From positions 74,640 to 138,639 of the forward strand of contig JAEZZA010000011.1 of assembly GCA_023442525.1 (NCBI GenBank): DNA of 64,000 nucleotides, in the 5' to 3' direction. Below the pieces are notes generated by a model. The model was not told the origin of the DNA. It saw only the letters and a list, made by a program, of their open reading frames with translations, and made no database searches. Positions 47,000-55,976 of this stretch are shown one piece after another; within the stretch, counting starts at the first letter, position 1; every line of letters begins with the position of its first letter. A program made the position numbers and the translations under genes. This DNA is from Bacteroidota bacterium. Its GTDB lineage: Bacteria > Bacteroidota > Bacteroidia > Bacteroidales > UBA10428.

Positions 47000-48487
47000 T
47001 TATGCAGGCATTGCAGGAAGATTCCAGCCATTCCTGTAGGTGTGTTTAATCAGCTCATCTGCAAAGGCTTTTGCAGGCATCGGATCGGTCCACTTCTTAT
47101 TGAATGTGGGATGTCCGTTATGAACTGAGAAATTATCCTCGATGCAAATCCTGAGCTTTTCGTCGTTGCTTACATTGGTGAACTGCATGTTGGGACCGTC
47201 CCAGTGCAATTCTTTATTCAGACCCTGCAGACGTACTGCGAGAACACCCATTACAACCATTTCGTTGAACGGACCGGCTTCTTTGAAATCGGAAGCCAGT
47301 TCAACACGGCTTTCAGGAGTCTGCTTGCAGGCATTTACCCAGTCCATTTCATGGCTAACGTCAACACGCCTGAGCGTTTTGGGTACATTGGGAACCCTTC
47401 CTGATAACAGCCAGGGATCTTTTCCGTAGCAACCACAAACCAGGGTGTCTTTTGTTCCATGGAACAGAACGCCACCGCCTGCATCGTTCATATCTTTACC
47501 GGCAGGCCATCCATTCGGGAACATAGGTTTAATACCACCATCCGACCAGGTTACTTCAACCTCCGGGAACTTGATTTTATCAGTCTTCTTTCCTGCACGT
47601 GCCGGGAATATGAATTTTACATATTCGGAATTCGGTGCGCAATCGGTCAGCAGTAATGTTGAATTACCCTGTACACGGGTCGGGTACTGCAGACGTAAGC
47701 CCTTGAATACCGGATGAAGAATATGACAAGCCATATCGCCAAGTGCTCCGGTACCGAAATCCCACCAGCCACGCCAGTTCCAGGGATGGTAAATTGAATT
47801 GTAAGGACGCATGGGTGCAGGACCAATGAACAAATCCCAGTCGAGTGTTTCGGGAACCCAATGACCCTGTGAAGGACGATTCAAACCCTGCGGCCAGATC
47901 GGACGATCAGTGAAGGCTTCAACTTTTTTAATTTCGCCAATTTCACCAGCCCAGATCCATTCGCAGGCCTGACGAACACCTTCGCCTGAACTACCCTGGT
48001 TACCCATCTGGGTAGCAACCTTATACTTTTCAGCAAGCTTGGTAAGTAAACGCGATTCATAAACGGAATGTGTCAGAGGTTTCTGAACATAAACATGTTT
48101 ACCAAGCGTCATAGCTGTTGCGGCAATAATGGCATGAGTATGATCGGCTGTTGCTACAATAACAGCATCGATACCGTCTTTCATCTCATCAAACATCACT
48201 CTCCAGTCCTTATATTGCTTGGCATTAGGGAAAGCTTTGAATACAGGAGCTGAATACTGCCAGTCAACATCACACAGGGCAACAATGTTCTCACCCTTTA
48301 CAGCCTGCAGGTTTGAATTACCCATTCCGCCAATTCCTACACAGGCAATGTTTAGTTTATCACTGGGAGCCTTGTAGCCTAAACCGCTCACAACTTGGCT
48401 GGGAACAATGGTAAATACAGCAGCAGCTTTGGCCGTATTACCCAGGAATTCCCTGCGGCTGATTCCTGATTTTTTTTCGTCGTTCAT
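47000..48487 (-). CDS. Gfo/Idh/MocA-family oxidoreductase, Tat-exported (QKP variant)
   Basis: 495 residues with twin-arginine leader (SRREFLGNTAKAAAVF). NAD-binding NIACVGIGGMGN, DHTHAIIAATAM, and the catalytic loop HVYVQKPLTHSVYE in which Gln replaces Glu of the usual EKP. The C-terminal half carries the WNWRGWWDFGTGALGDMACH signature common to large exported members, which probably oxidise C3 of a glycoside. It directly precedes the DUF1080 gene. Confidence 0.86.
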   Translation of the reverse strand: MNDEKKSGISRREFLGNTAKAAAVFTIVPSQVVSGLGYKAPSDKLNIACVGIGGMGNSNLQAVKGENIVALCDVDWQYSAPVFKAFPNAKQYKDWRVMFDEMKDGIDAVIVATADHTHAIIAATAMTLGKHVYVQKPLTHSVYESRLLTKLAEKYKVATQMGNQGSSGEGVRQACEWIWAGEIGEIKKVEAFTDRPIWPQGLNRPSQGHWVPETLDWDLFIGPAPMRPYNSIYHPWNWRGWWDFGTGALGDMACHILHPVFKGLRLQYPTRVQGNSTLLLTDCAPNSEYVKFIFPARAGKKTDKIKFPEVEVTWSDGGIKPMFPNGWPAGKDMNDAGGGVLFHGTKDTLVCGCYGKDPWLLSGRVPNVPKTLRRVDVSHEMDWVNACKQTPESRVELASDFKEAGPFNEMVVMGVLAVRLQGLNKELHWDGPNMQFTNVSNDEKLRICIEDNFSVHNGHPTFNKKWTDPMPAKAFADELIKHTYRNGWNLPAMPA

Positions 48488-48650
48488 AAATGCAGTTTTT
48501 AAAATTTGAAGTACGTATAGTATAATTAGTTAAGCGCTTTTTAAATTAAGCATATTTTCTTAACAGACCCCTAAGTTAATCAAAAACAAAAATATTTGAA
48601 TTCCAGGGGAAGAAAATCCTGCTTAAAATGAAAAGCTCACATTCTCTCTT

Positions 48651-50237
48651 TTATACAATTTCCTGTTTGTCAGCATCCCAGTAAACCCTGCGGTTTTCAA
48701 GGAGTGCCTTGGTCGACATATGAGCGCTGATGCCCTCTTCAAAAGCCTGGTCAATGTTGCACGAAGGTTGGATACCAGCACGTATGCAATTCAGCCATTC
48801 CTTTATGTGCAGGTGAGTAGTATCTACTCTTCGCCCGTTACGATATGTGTACAACAAGCCACGGCTGGCAAAATACTGTTCGGTTGCAGTGGCAAATCCA
48901 TCTGCCCCTTTCTTGCCCGGCGTAAAGGAATAAATCGGAGTACGCGGATCAATTAAACCCGAAGCAAGTTTCTCTTTATACTGAGTAGATTGCGGATCGG
49001 CATATATCACCAGCCGGTCGCTGATTTCCATATTGGCATCATGTCCCATTACCACCTTACCCCTGCTGCGATCGCTTGCCAGGGTAGCGCTGTAAAGGAA
49101 CGAAAGTTCGTGTTTCGGAAATTCCATTACTACCTGCAGTACATCGGGTACCGTGCGGCCGTCTTTGAAAAAGTATATTCCGCCCGAAGAAGCTACAGAT
49201 CCCGGAATGCCCAGACCCAATATCTGGTTCATGGCATCGTATTCGTGAGTAAGAAGGTCGCCATTTAGTCCTGTGCTATAATCCCACCAGCAACGCCACC
49301 GGAAAAATCTTTCGAGCGAAAAATCATGCCAGGGTGCCGGTCCGATAAACTGCTTCCAATCAATGGTCGACGGGTTGGCATCGGGATGAATATCATAAAC
49401 CCACGCACCATTGGGATCGTTGCGGTTAGTACAAACCTCTATCAGGTTAACTTTTCCCAGGACTCCTTTCTCAACAGCCTCCTTAGCTCTTGTATAGCTC
49501 TCGGTCTGCCTTCCCTGATGTCCAAGCTGAAATACCACACCGTTTTCCTTAACTACCTTGACAAGTTCATAGGTTTCAGGAACGGTCCAGCTTACCGGCT
49601 TTTCGCAGTAAACGTGTTTCTTTCTTTTTGCAGCCTCAATGGCCATTGTGGCATGCCAGTGGTCGGGAGTGGCAATGATAACGGCATCTATGTCGGGAGC
49701 GTCAAGTAATTCAAGATAAGTCTTGTATTGTTTCGGGGTCTTGCCCATTTTACCATTCACTCCCTCGCGGTTAACGTTGGAAGCTGCCATAGCAGCGGCC
49801 TCGGAGTATGTGGTAAATATATCGCAAACACCATTTATCTCTATATTGAGCTGCTCCTGCTCCATATAGCTTTCGTAATTCGTATTTCGCTTGTTTTCGT
49901 GGTGGGCCTTGATCTGATCATCAATCCACGAAGGCTCGGGAAATCCGGCTGCCCTCAGCAATTGCTTACCGCGGATGCCAAATCCTATGATCCCCAAACG
50001 AATGGGCTTTCCGTCCTTAACTGTTGGCGCAAGTTCCACGGGCTGCGATGTGAGATGAACCACCTCACGCATTTGGTTCCTGAATTTCTCGTCAATCTTA
50101 TTTTTGCGGATCCAGGCATATGAAAAAGCTCCAAGAACCGGCAAGGCGGCCAGACCCTTTACTATGTCGCGGCGGCCTACTTTCTGAGCAGAGGTATTGG
50201 GCGTATTATTGTCCTTATTGTTATTATCGTTCTTCAT
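48651..50237 (-). CDS. Gfo/Idh/MocA-family oxidoreductase (EKP type), exported
   Basis: 528 residues. The N-terminus has an Arg-Arg signal (KVGRRDIVKGLAALPVLGAF). Then IRLGIIGFGIRGKQLLRAAG for NAD, DHWHATMAIEAAKRKKHVYCEKPVSW with the classical EKP, and FRWRCWWDYSTGLNGDLLTHE. It shares architecture with the next oxidoreductase but keeps EKP, so the two may oxidise different glycosides or act in opposite directions. It starts 2 bases after the DoxX stop. Confidence 0.86.
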   Translation of the reverse strand: MKNDNNNKDNNTPNTSAQKVGRRDIVKGLAALPVLGAFSYAWIRKNKIDEKFRNQMREVVHLTSQPVELAPTVKDGKPIRLGIIGFGIRGKQLLRAAGFPEPSWIDDQIKAHHENKRNTNYESYMEQEQLNIEINGVCDIFTTYSEAAAMAASNVNREGVNGKMGKTPKQYKTYLELLDAPDIDAVIIATPDHWHATMAIEAAKRKKHVYCEKPVSWTVPETYELVKVVKENGVVFQLGHQGRQTESYTRAKEAVEKGVLGKVNLIEVCTNRNDPNGAWVYDIHPDANPSTIDWKQFIGPAPWHDFSLERFFRWRCWWDYSTGLNGDLLTHEYDAMNQILGLGIPGSVASSGGIYFFKDGRTVPDVLQVVMEFPKHELSFLYSATLASDRSRGKVVMGHDANMEISDRLVIYADPQSTQYKEKLASGLIDPRTPIYSFTPGKKGADGFATATEQYFASRGLLYTYRNGRRVDTTHLHIKEWLNCIRAGIQPSCNIDQAFEEGISAHMSTKALLENRRVYWDADKQEIV

Positions 50238-50239
50238 AC

Positions 50240-50734
50240 TTACTTTTTATTTCTTTTAAACACTAAACGGTCCAAACCAAAAATATGACTTGTGGGGAAT
50301 ACCATCAAAACTGCCATGGCAAAAATCTCAATCAGCGTTTTGTTTACCCACAGATAACTGCCTTCCTGCGGCAGAGCATAAGTAACTCCGGCAATCGGCG
50401 GATGCGACAGGAAATACATAAGTAATAACACAATCCCGAAAAACAGTGCCAACTGGGTAAATAATCCGGCAATCAGGCCCAGGCCTATAAAGGTTAATCC
50501 CCATTTATTGAGAAAATCCACTGCAGCCACTACATTACTGCTGTCAGCCATGGAATGAAACATGTCTTTGAATATTCCTTTCGAATCCATCAGGTATCCG
50601 AAAGAAGACCAATCGGGATTGGCAATCTTAACCAGTCCTTCATACAAAAAATACCAACCCAGTAAAATTCTCAGAGTAACCAGAAAAAAGGTTTGGAAAT
50701 TTGTGTACTTGTTTACTAATAAGCTATTTGACAT
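50240..50734 (-). CDS. DoxX-family membrane protein
   Basis: 164 residues with four predicted transmembrane segments, beginning QTFFLVTLRILLGWYFLYEG, the usual DoxX/YphA start. The family is linked to quinone/thiosulfate chemistry in archaea, but most bacterial copies are uncharacterised. Here it heads a transcript with an exported oxidoreductase; passing the electrons from sugar oxidation to the quinone pool is a possible role, inferred from position. Confidence 0.78.
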   Translation of the reverse strand: MSNSLLVNKYTNFQTFFLVTLRILLGWYFLYEGLVKIANPDWSSFGYLMDSKGIFKDMFHSMADSSNVVAAVDFLNKWGLTFIGLGLIAGLFTQLALFFGIVLLLMYFLSHPPIAGVTYALPQEGSYLWVNKTLIEIFAMAVLMVFPTSHIFGLDRLVFKRNKK

Positions 50735-50884
50735 ATATCTGATTTTATAAAGAGATCAAAACTAAAAAATCTTTTTTTAAATATATATGACTCATTTGAA
50801 ATACTAATGCCCAACGATAATTTTAAAGCCTGCTTATCTACCAACTGGTCAAAATCATCGACCTTTACAAAAAATCGTCATATT

Positions 50885-51604
50885 ATGACCGGTGCTTCAT
50901 TACAATTTGTAAATGATGATTTTATAAATGCCTGTCGCGATTACTTTTACCTCGTCAACCTCCATTATCCCGAAAGAGGCGTGCTGAAACTCGTTGGCGA
51001 CCGGTACAGGCTTTCAGGCGACCAGCGCACTGTGCTTTACAGGGGAATCAGTTCGCAAAAGCGGGCAGACAACCGAAGGAATTTGCTGACGCGGGAATTT
51101 ACCGGTAAAAAACTTCTTATCGACGGATATAACATCCTTTTCTCGCTAATAAACTACCGCCTGGGCAAAATATTGTTCATCAGTACGGATGGGATTCTCA
51201 GGGATGCAGGATCGCTGCACGGAAAACTCAAAGAACAGCACGCGCTGAATTCCGGCATTGAAATGATGGTTGATTATCTTGCTTTGCAGAATCCTGCCAG
51301 TGTTGAGATTTATCTTGATTCACCGGTTTCCCACAGCGAAAAACATGCCGCCTTGATACGTGAAATGCTCACTGATAAAGGAATTAAAGGTAAGAGCTCG
51401 GTGATACGGTCGGCCGATTGGGCCTTACGACATGGCGCTGAATGCATAATAGCAACTTCGGATACCGGCATTATCGATAGCGCAATGTTACCGGTGACCG
51501 ACCTTCCGCTTGCCATTCTCAGGTCGAATTACAATACTGAATTTCTTGATCTGGCAGAGTTACTTTCGGCCCAACAGGCTCAACACGCCGTTGATAAACG
51601 TTAG
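50885..51604 (+). CDS. DUF434/DUF5616 protein
   Basis: 239 residues from the ATG at 50885. An ATG at 50807 is possible, but its extra 26 residues do not look like the family. The N-terminal part FINACRDYFYLVNLHYPERGVLKLVGDRYRL matches DUF434, and the rest (LLIDGYNILFSLINYRLG, VEIYLDSPVSHSEKHA, CIIATSDTGIID) looks like a PIN/NYN-type nuclease fold with several conserved Asp. Biochemistry is unknown. Its 3' end overlaps the converging small-subunit gene of the Ehr-like complex by 45 bases. Confidence 0.72.
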   Translation: MTGASLQFVNDDFINACRDYFYLVNLHYPERGVLKLVGDRYRLSGDQRTVLYRGISSQKRADNRRNLLTREFTGKKLLIDGYNILFSLINYRLGKILFISTDGILRDAGSLHGKLKEQHALNSGIEMMVDYLALQNPASVEIYLDSPVSHSEKHAALIREMLTDKGIKGKSSVIRSADWALRHGAECIIATSDTGIIDSAMLPVTDLPLAILRSNYNTEFLDLAELLSAQQAQHAVDKR

Positions 51605-52339
51605 AGGATGGATCGGGTTTCCGGGAACGTACAGGTCAATTTTATATTTCGACAGGAATGACCGGTCGAGAGCCGGACTTTCAGCATAAATACCACCGCT
51701 TATGGCGTCGGTGCCGGTAAGAATAATTATTTTGGGATCAGGAACTGCATCATAACAGATCTGCAGCGCTCCGGCCATATTTTCAGAAACCGGGCCTGTT
51801 ATCACAATTCCGTTTGCATGCCTCGGCGATGCCACAAATTCAATACCGTAACGCCCCATATCAAAGTTTACATTGCCTGAAGCATTCAATTCCCATTCAC
51901 AACTGTTATCACCGGCTGCCGAAACCTGCCTGAGCTTTAACGAATGACCCAGAAGCTGCCTGATTTCTTTTCTCACATGGTCAGCAGAAATTTCAAAAGG
52001 TCTGTCTGCCCCTTCTGAAACAATTAACCCTTCACGAGTTGCGGAGGCAATTTTATAATCTTTGGTAAACCGAAACAGGTCGGGAAACCTGCGCTGACAC
52101 TCACCGCAAAAAACACATTTTCCCAGGTCGATACTCAATGGGGAGGAGCTGATGGCACCGGTGGGACAAACCGATACAATTTCATTTAAATTACCAGATG
52201 CCCCGGGCGAGAAGATAATGGGACGACCCCTGAAAATTCCGGGTACTTCCACAGTTGTCACATCCGGGATATATTGTTTGCCCTGGCGGAAGAGTATCCT
52301 GATATCCGAAAATACCGAACCTGTTATTTTATACTTCAT
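51560..52339 (-). CDS. Ehr-like complex small subunit fused to a ferredoxin domain
   Basis: 259 residues. The N-terminal third has one ferredoxin-type site: Cys58 in SVCPTGAI plus CVFCGEC (Cys75, 78, 81). The C-terminal part is a NuoB/HycG-like small subunit (ASPRHANGIVITGPV, AISGGIY), but the proximal-cluster ligands are mostly gone: GCNGC has become GDNSC (Asp144, Cys147), the third Cys is Asp211 (GTDAISGG) and the fourth is Asn241 (VPGNPIHP). So the protein should carry one [4Fe-4S] cluster and no N2-type cluster. It is the last gene of a six-gene operon. Confidence 0.85.
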   Translation of the reverse strand: MKYKITGSVFSDIRILFRQGKQYIPDVTTVEVPGIFRGRPIIFSPGASGNLNEIVSVCPTGAISSSPLSIDLGKCVFCGECQRRFPDLFRFTKDYKIASATREGLIVSEGADRPFEISADHVRKEIRQLLGHSLKLRQVSAAGDNSCEWELNASGNVNFDMGRYGIEFVASPRHANGIVITGPVSENMAGALQICYDAVPDPKIIILTGTDAISGGIYAESPALDRSFLSKYKIDLYVPGNPIHPLTFINGVLSLLGRK

Positions 52340-52386
52340 ATCAACTGTTACACTTTTCCAAAGTTATCGACTTTGTGTATATCCGG

Positions 52387-53880
52387 CTATAAATCATGAC
52401 CACAGTAGCTCAGATTAAAACTCTTGTTACATACCGGAAAATCCGAAATTTCATTGTTGCGTACAGCCAGCGCCAATGCCATCCAGTTGTGCAGTGAAGG
52501 GTCCTTTACCTTGTATAAAGCCAGATCGCCCTTCTCATCGGTAATGGCACAGTGGCAGATCTCACCTCTCCAGCCTTCGGTCAGTGATACCACCATTGAA
52601 CCGGGTTGCGGACCACCCATGTCTGACATATCCGAGTTTCCAGGAACATTGCTGACCAGGTCGCGGATGTAGCGAATCGACTGGTTGATTTCCTGTTTCC
52701 TGAGCTGAGTGCGAGAATAAACATCTCCATGATGCTTAACAATAGGCTGGTGGGGGATACCCGCGTATACGAGATAAGGATGTGTCCAGCGTATATCGCG
52801 CAATAATCCCGATGTTCGGGCTGCCATGCCTACAGCCCCGATCTCTTCGGCCTGCTGCGGGGTGACGGTTCCTGTCCTTTCGAGACGGGCCAGTGCACTG
52901 GGAAGCGACTTCATCCGGGCGTACATTTCATTTAAATCGGGCTCATAGGCATCGAAAAGCCTGTTGATTGCGGTTTTGATCTCTCCGGTTAGCGGATAGT
53001 CGTTTCGACCTGCACGTATCAGACTTTTGGCAAGGCGATTTCCGCACCACAACTGGAAAGTATTAATTACAGGTGTGCGGAGTCTGCCGAATACCGAGCT
53101 TCCCAACTGATAAGCAATATCAGCGCAGATGGCGCTCAGATCACCGGTATGTATGGCAATACGCTCCATCTCCGAAGCAACTGTGCGTGCATGAAGCATG
53201 GCATCGCTTGCATTAAAATCACAAAGTGCTTCCCATGTTCCGGTAAAAGCTGATGTATGCCCTACCACCGAATCGCCCGCGATTCCTTCGGCCAGTATGG
53301 CCATTTGTAACGGATTCCGGGCTTTCAGGAACAGTTCTTCAATGCCTCTGTGCTGAAAGCCAAGCTGGATCTCGAGATGTATAATCTGTTCACCGTTGCA
53401 TATAAACCTGAAGTGCCCGGGCTCTATAACTCCCGCGTGTATGGGGCCCACACCCACTTCGTGCAGCTCCTCGCTGTTGGAATAGTAAAAGGGATAATTC
53501 CGGATCTGACTGTATTTATCCTTTCTGTTGAACGGGTACCTTAACGGCTTCAGCCAGGGATGATCGCTGTATTTTAAGCCAGTGTTTTCGTGTATTTCCC
53601 TTTCAAAAACATGATAGGCAAACTGACGTGATGTAAACGACGCGTAGGTTTCATCAGGATTGACAATTGATGTGGAGATCAGTATAGATCCCGTGGTATC
53701 GTCGGCAATGCAGCAGAACAGCTTCAATGAGCCATTAACGCGAAGGGCAAAATAATTTACACAATGAAAATATATATCCCGGGTGAGATCGGTATTCACT
53801 TCCAAAAATTCCTCGTACGGAAGCACCGGAATATCACTTACCTTAATCCTCTGATTATTTTTAACCCTTATATATTTCAT
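52387..53880 (-). CDS. Ehr-like complex large subunit (NuoC-NuoD/HycE fusion type) without Ni ligands
   Basis: 497 residues. A NuoC-like N-terminal part (to about 120, ending DHPWLKPLRYP) is fused to the NuoD/hydrogenase-large-subunit domain (GPIHAGVIEPGHFRF, GFQHRGIEELF). The N-terminal Ni motif RICGxC reads EGIAGDS, so the two cysteines are Ala201 and Ser204. The C-terminal DPCxxC reads NLSYCG, with Ser491 and Gly494 at the ligand positions. A [NiFe] site is therefore not possible in the normal way. It would connect the soluble arm to the membrane arm of the complex. Confidence 0.87.
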   Translation of the reverse strand: MKYIRVKNNQRIKVSDIPVLPYEEFLEVNTDLTRDIYFHCVNYFALRVNGSLKLFCCIADDTTGSILISTSIVNPDETYASFTSRQFAYHVFEREIHENTGLKYSDHPWLKPLRYPFNRKDKYSQIRNYPFYYSNSEELHEVGVGPIHAGVIEPGHFRFICNGEQIIHLEIQLGFQHRGIEELFLKARNPLQMAILAEGIAGDSVVGHTSAFTGTWEALCDFNASDAMLHARTVASEMERIAIHTGDLSAICADIAYQLGSSVFGRLRTPVINTFQLWCGNRLAKSLIRAGRNDYPLTGEIKTAINRLFDAYEPDLNEMYARMKSLPSALARLERTGTVTPQQAEEIGAVGMAARTSGLLRDIRWTHPYLVYAGIPHQPIVKHHGDVYSRTQLRKQEINQSIRYIRDLVSNVPGNSDMSDMGGPQPGSMVVSLTEGWRGEICHCAITDEKGDLALYKVKDPSLHNWMALALAVRNNEISDFPVCNKSFNLSYCGHDL

Positions 53881-53909
53881 TACTCAGTTCTTCACTTTCA
53901 TTGTCTGCT

Positions 53910-55337
53910 TTAAGGCAATCCATTCACAGCCTCTTTGATCAGCTCAACTAATTCCGCCGGTGGAGCCAATCCCAGGTAAATCACCAGCGCCAGCAATAAA
54001 TACTGGCTCCACGATTCAATGGGCCGTACCGGTTCGTACGGTCTATTCTCAATTGAAACAGGCTTTACAAAAAGGATCCGGAAAATATTCTTCCCAAAGG
54101 CCCAGATAATCACCGTAAGCAATATCATCACTACGATAAGTACCCACAAATACCCCGACGCGAAAAGTGACTTAAACACCAGGAATTCACTGATAAACAT
54201 ACCCGAAGGCGGCATAGCCGTTATCACAAAAAATGCCATCAATAGCACAACAGCCCCGGTGAGATTGTATTTGAAATAATACCCGGTATCATACACACTT
54301 TTACTTTTGTACGTCCGGTAAATCTGACCGAACTGGAAAAACAGCGCCGGCTTGGCAAACGAATGCAGCACCAGATGAAGCACCGCCGCATAATAACCAA
54401 TTCCGCCTGCAGCAATTCCAAGCATTACAATACCCATGTGTTCAACGCCCGAATAAGCCATGATACGCTTGATATTCTTCACACGCAACATATACACCGT
54501 AGCTACAAAAACCGATAACAGTGCCGATATTAAAATTATATTATTCGTCCATCCAAAAATAATTGTGGCAGCCGTGATCTGGTAAAACCTAAAGATGCCT
54601 ATAAATCCCACATTCATCAGTACACTGGCAAGAATGGCCGCGGAAGGGTAGGGCGCCGTATCCTTGGCATCGATACCGGCTGTGTACATGGGCACCAGCC
54701 CGGCCTTGGCGGTAAATCCTGTAAAAATAAACAGGAAAGCGAGCTTAAGCCACAATGGATTCAGTTTAGTAGCATTGGTTTTCAGCACATCGTAAAACAG
54801 GTCGTTAATGCCTTGATGCTGAACTGTAACTGTAACGAACAGAATCCCTATAAATACCAATGTGATGCTGATGGTACAGATGAAAATATATTTCCAGGTT
54901 CCTTCAAGTGTAAACTTATTTCGCCGGTGATATATCAGGGCTGCGGCGCTGAGGGTTGTTATTTCAGTGAATACCCAGGTAATACCTATATGACTGGCCA
55001 GGTAAGCGGCACTGATTGATGTAAGAAGCATAACCGTTGCCGCAAAATATATTCCCATTTCCCTTGGCTTGTAAGGATGCTTTTCGAAATACACGAAACT
55101 GTGATAGAAAACAGGAATGGTAATTATGCTGACAGCCGACAGTAACAATATGGCCAGGGCATCAGGTTTGAAATAAGTCAACTGAACAATGTCTTTATGT
55201 AAATATTCGGCAACGGCAAATCCTTGTTGCAATATACAGAACAACCACGAAAGTATTTTCCGGGCCGCCAGCGTTCGCATAAAATAAAATCCGGTGCTGA
55301 TGAGGAGTGCTCCTGTTAGATATACGCCAACTATCAT
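53910..55337 (-). CDS. Antiporter-like membrane subunit (HyfF/NuoN type)
   Basis: 475 residues, about 14 transmembrane helices. The proton-channel residues of Mrp/NuoLMN proteins are kept: Glu in TM5 (WVFTEITTLSAAALI), Lys in TM7 (FTAKAGLVPMYTAG) and the later Lys/His stretch NIKRIMAYSGVEHMGIV. This is the second antiporter-like unit of the operon and should form a proton or sodium path in the membrane arm. Position next to the NuoK-like subunit matches group 4 hydrogenase operons. Confidence 0.85.
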   Translation of the reverse strand: MIVGVYLTGALLISTGFYFMRTLAARKILSWLFCILQQGFAVAEYLHKDIVQLTYFKPDALAILLLSAVSIITIPVFYHSFVYFEKHPYKPREMGIYFAATVMLLTSISAAYLASHIGITWVFTEITTLSAAALIYHRRNKFTLEGTWKYIFICTISITLVFIGILFVTVTVQHQGINDLFYDVLKTNATKLNPLWLKLAFLFIFTGFTAKAGLVPMYTAGIDAKDTAPYPSAAILASVLMNVGFIGIFRFYQITAATIIFGWTNNIILISALLSVFVATVYMLRVKNIKRIMAYSGVEHMGIVMLGIAAGGIGYYAAVLHLVLHSFAKPALFFQFGQIYRTYKSKSVYDTGYYFKYNLTGAVVLLMAFFVITAMPPSGMFISEFLVFKSLFASGYLWVLIVVMILLTVIIWAFGKNIFRILFVKPVSIENRPYEPVRPIESWSQYLLLALVIYLGLAPPAELVELIKEAVNGLP

Positions 55338-55342
55338 ACCGG

Positions 55343-55972
55343 TCAGTCCTTTAAGTTCCTTAATTGTTCCACATCCTGTTCCTCAAAAACATCACCTATT
55401 TTATCGGCGAATAACCCGAGAAGGATAACACTCACAAATATATCGAGCATAATACCGATGTTCACAAGCATGGGCATCTCGCTTCCTACCGCCAGCGATA
55501 GAACAAATACGCCGTTTTCAATGATCATAAAGCCCATCACATGGGTGATGATCTTACGGCGTGTGATTATGATATACATACCCGTAAACAGGGCCGACAG
55601 GGCTACAATGAAGAAAATCCTGCGGATATGGGTATCGGTTATGGTGTTGGCCAGGAAAAACGAGCCGATAATTATTGCGGTAACCATCACTACTGAAATA
55701 AAATTGGAAACATACGGCTCAGCCTCGCGCGTTATCTTGTTCCTGTCGAGTATGTACTTTAGGAATAACGGTATGGCAATCGCTTTAATAACAATGGTTT
55801 CAAGGAGAATAAAAATAAGGTTCACCACGTTGATCTCAATAAGCTCCACAAAGGCCACTCCGAATAACAACACTCCCTGGAATGCAATGATCCTGATGTA
55901 GGTCATCATCCGGTTGGCAACCGAAATGTAAATGAGACTGATAGTGAATGTTATGAGTAAAATACTGATCAT
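55343..55972 (-). CDS. HyfE-like membrane subunit (NuoK-related)
   Basis: 209 residues with about six transmembrane helices. FMIIENGVFVLSLAVGSEMPMLVNIGIMLDIFVSVILLG resembles the NuoK/HyfE family with its buried membrane Glu. The gene follows the NuoH-like gene by 4 bases and precedes the HyfF-like gene by 5, in the order known from hyf-type operons. Confidence 0.8.
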   Translation of the reverse strand: MISILLITFTISLIYISVANRMMTYIRIIAFQGVLLFGVAFVELIEINVVNLIFILLETIVIKAIAIPLFLKYILDRNKITREAEPYVSNFISVVMVTAIIIGSFFLANTITDTHIRRIFFIVALSALFTGMYIIITRRKIITHVMGFMIIENGVFVLSLAVGSEMPMLVNIGIMLDIFVSVILLGLFADKIGDVFEEQDVEQLRNLKD

Positions 55973-55976
55973 GGTG

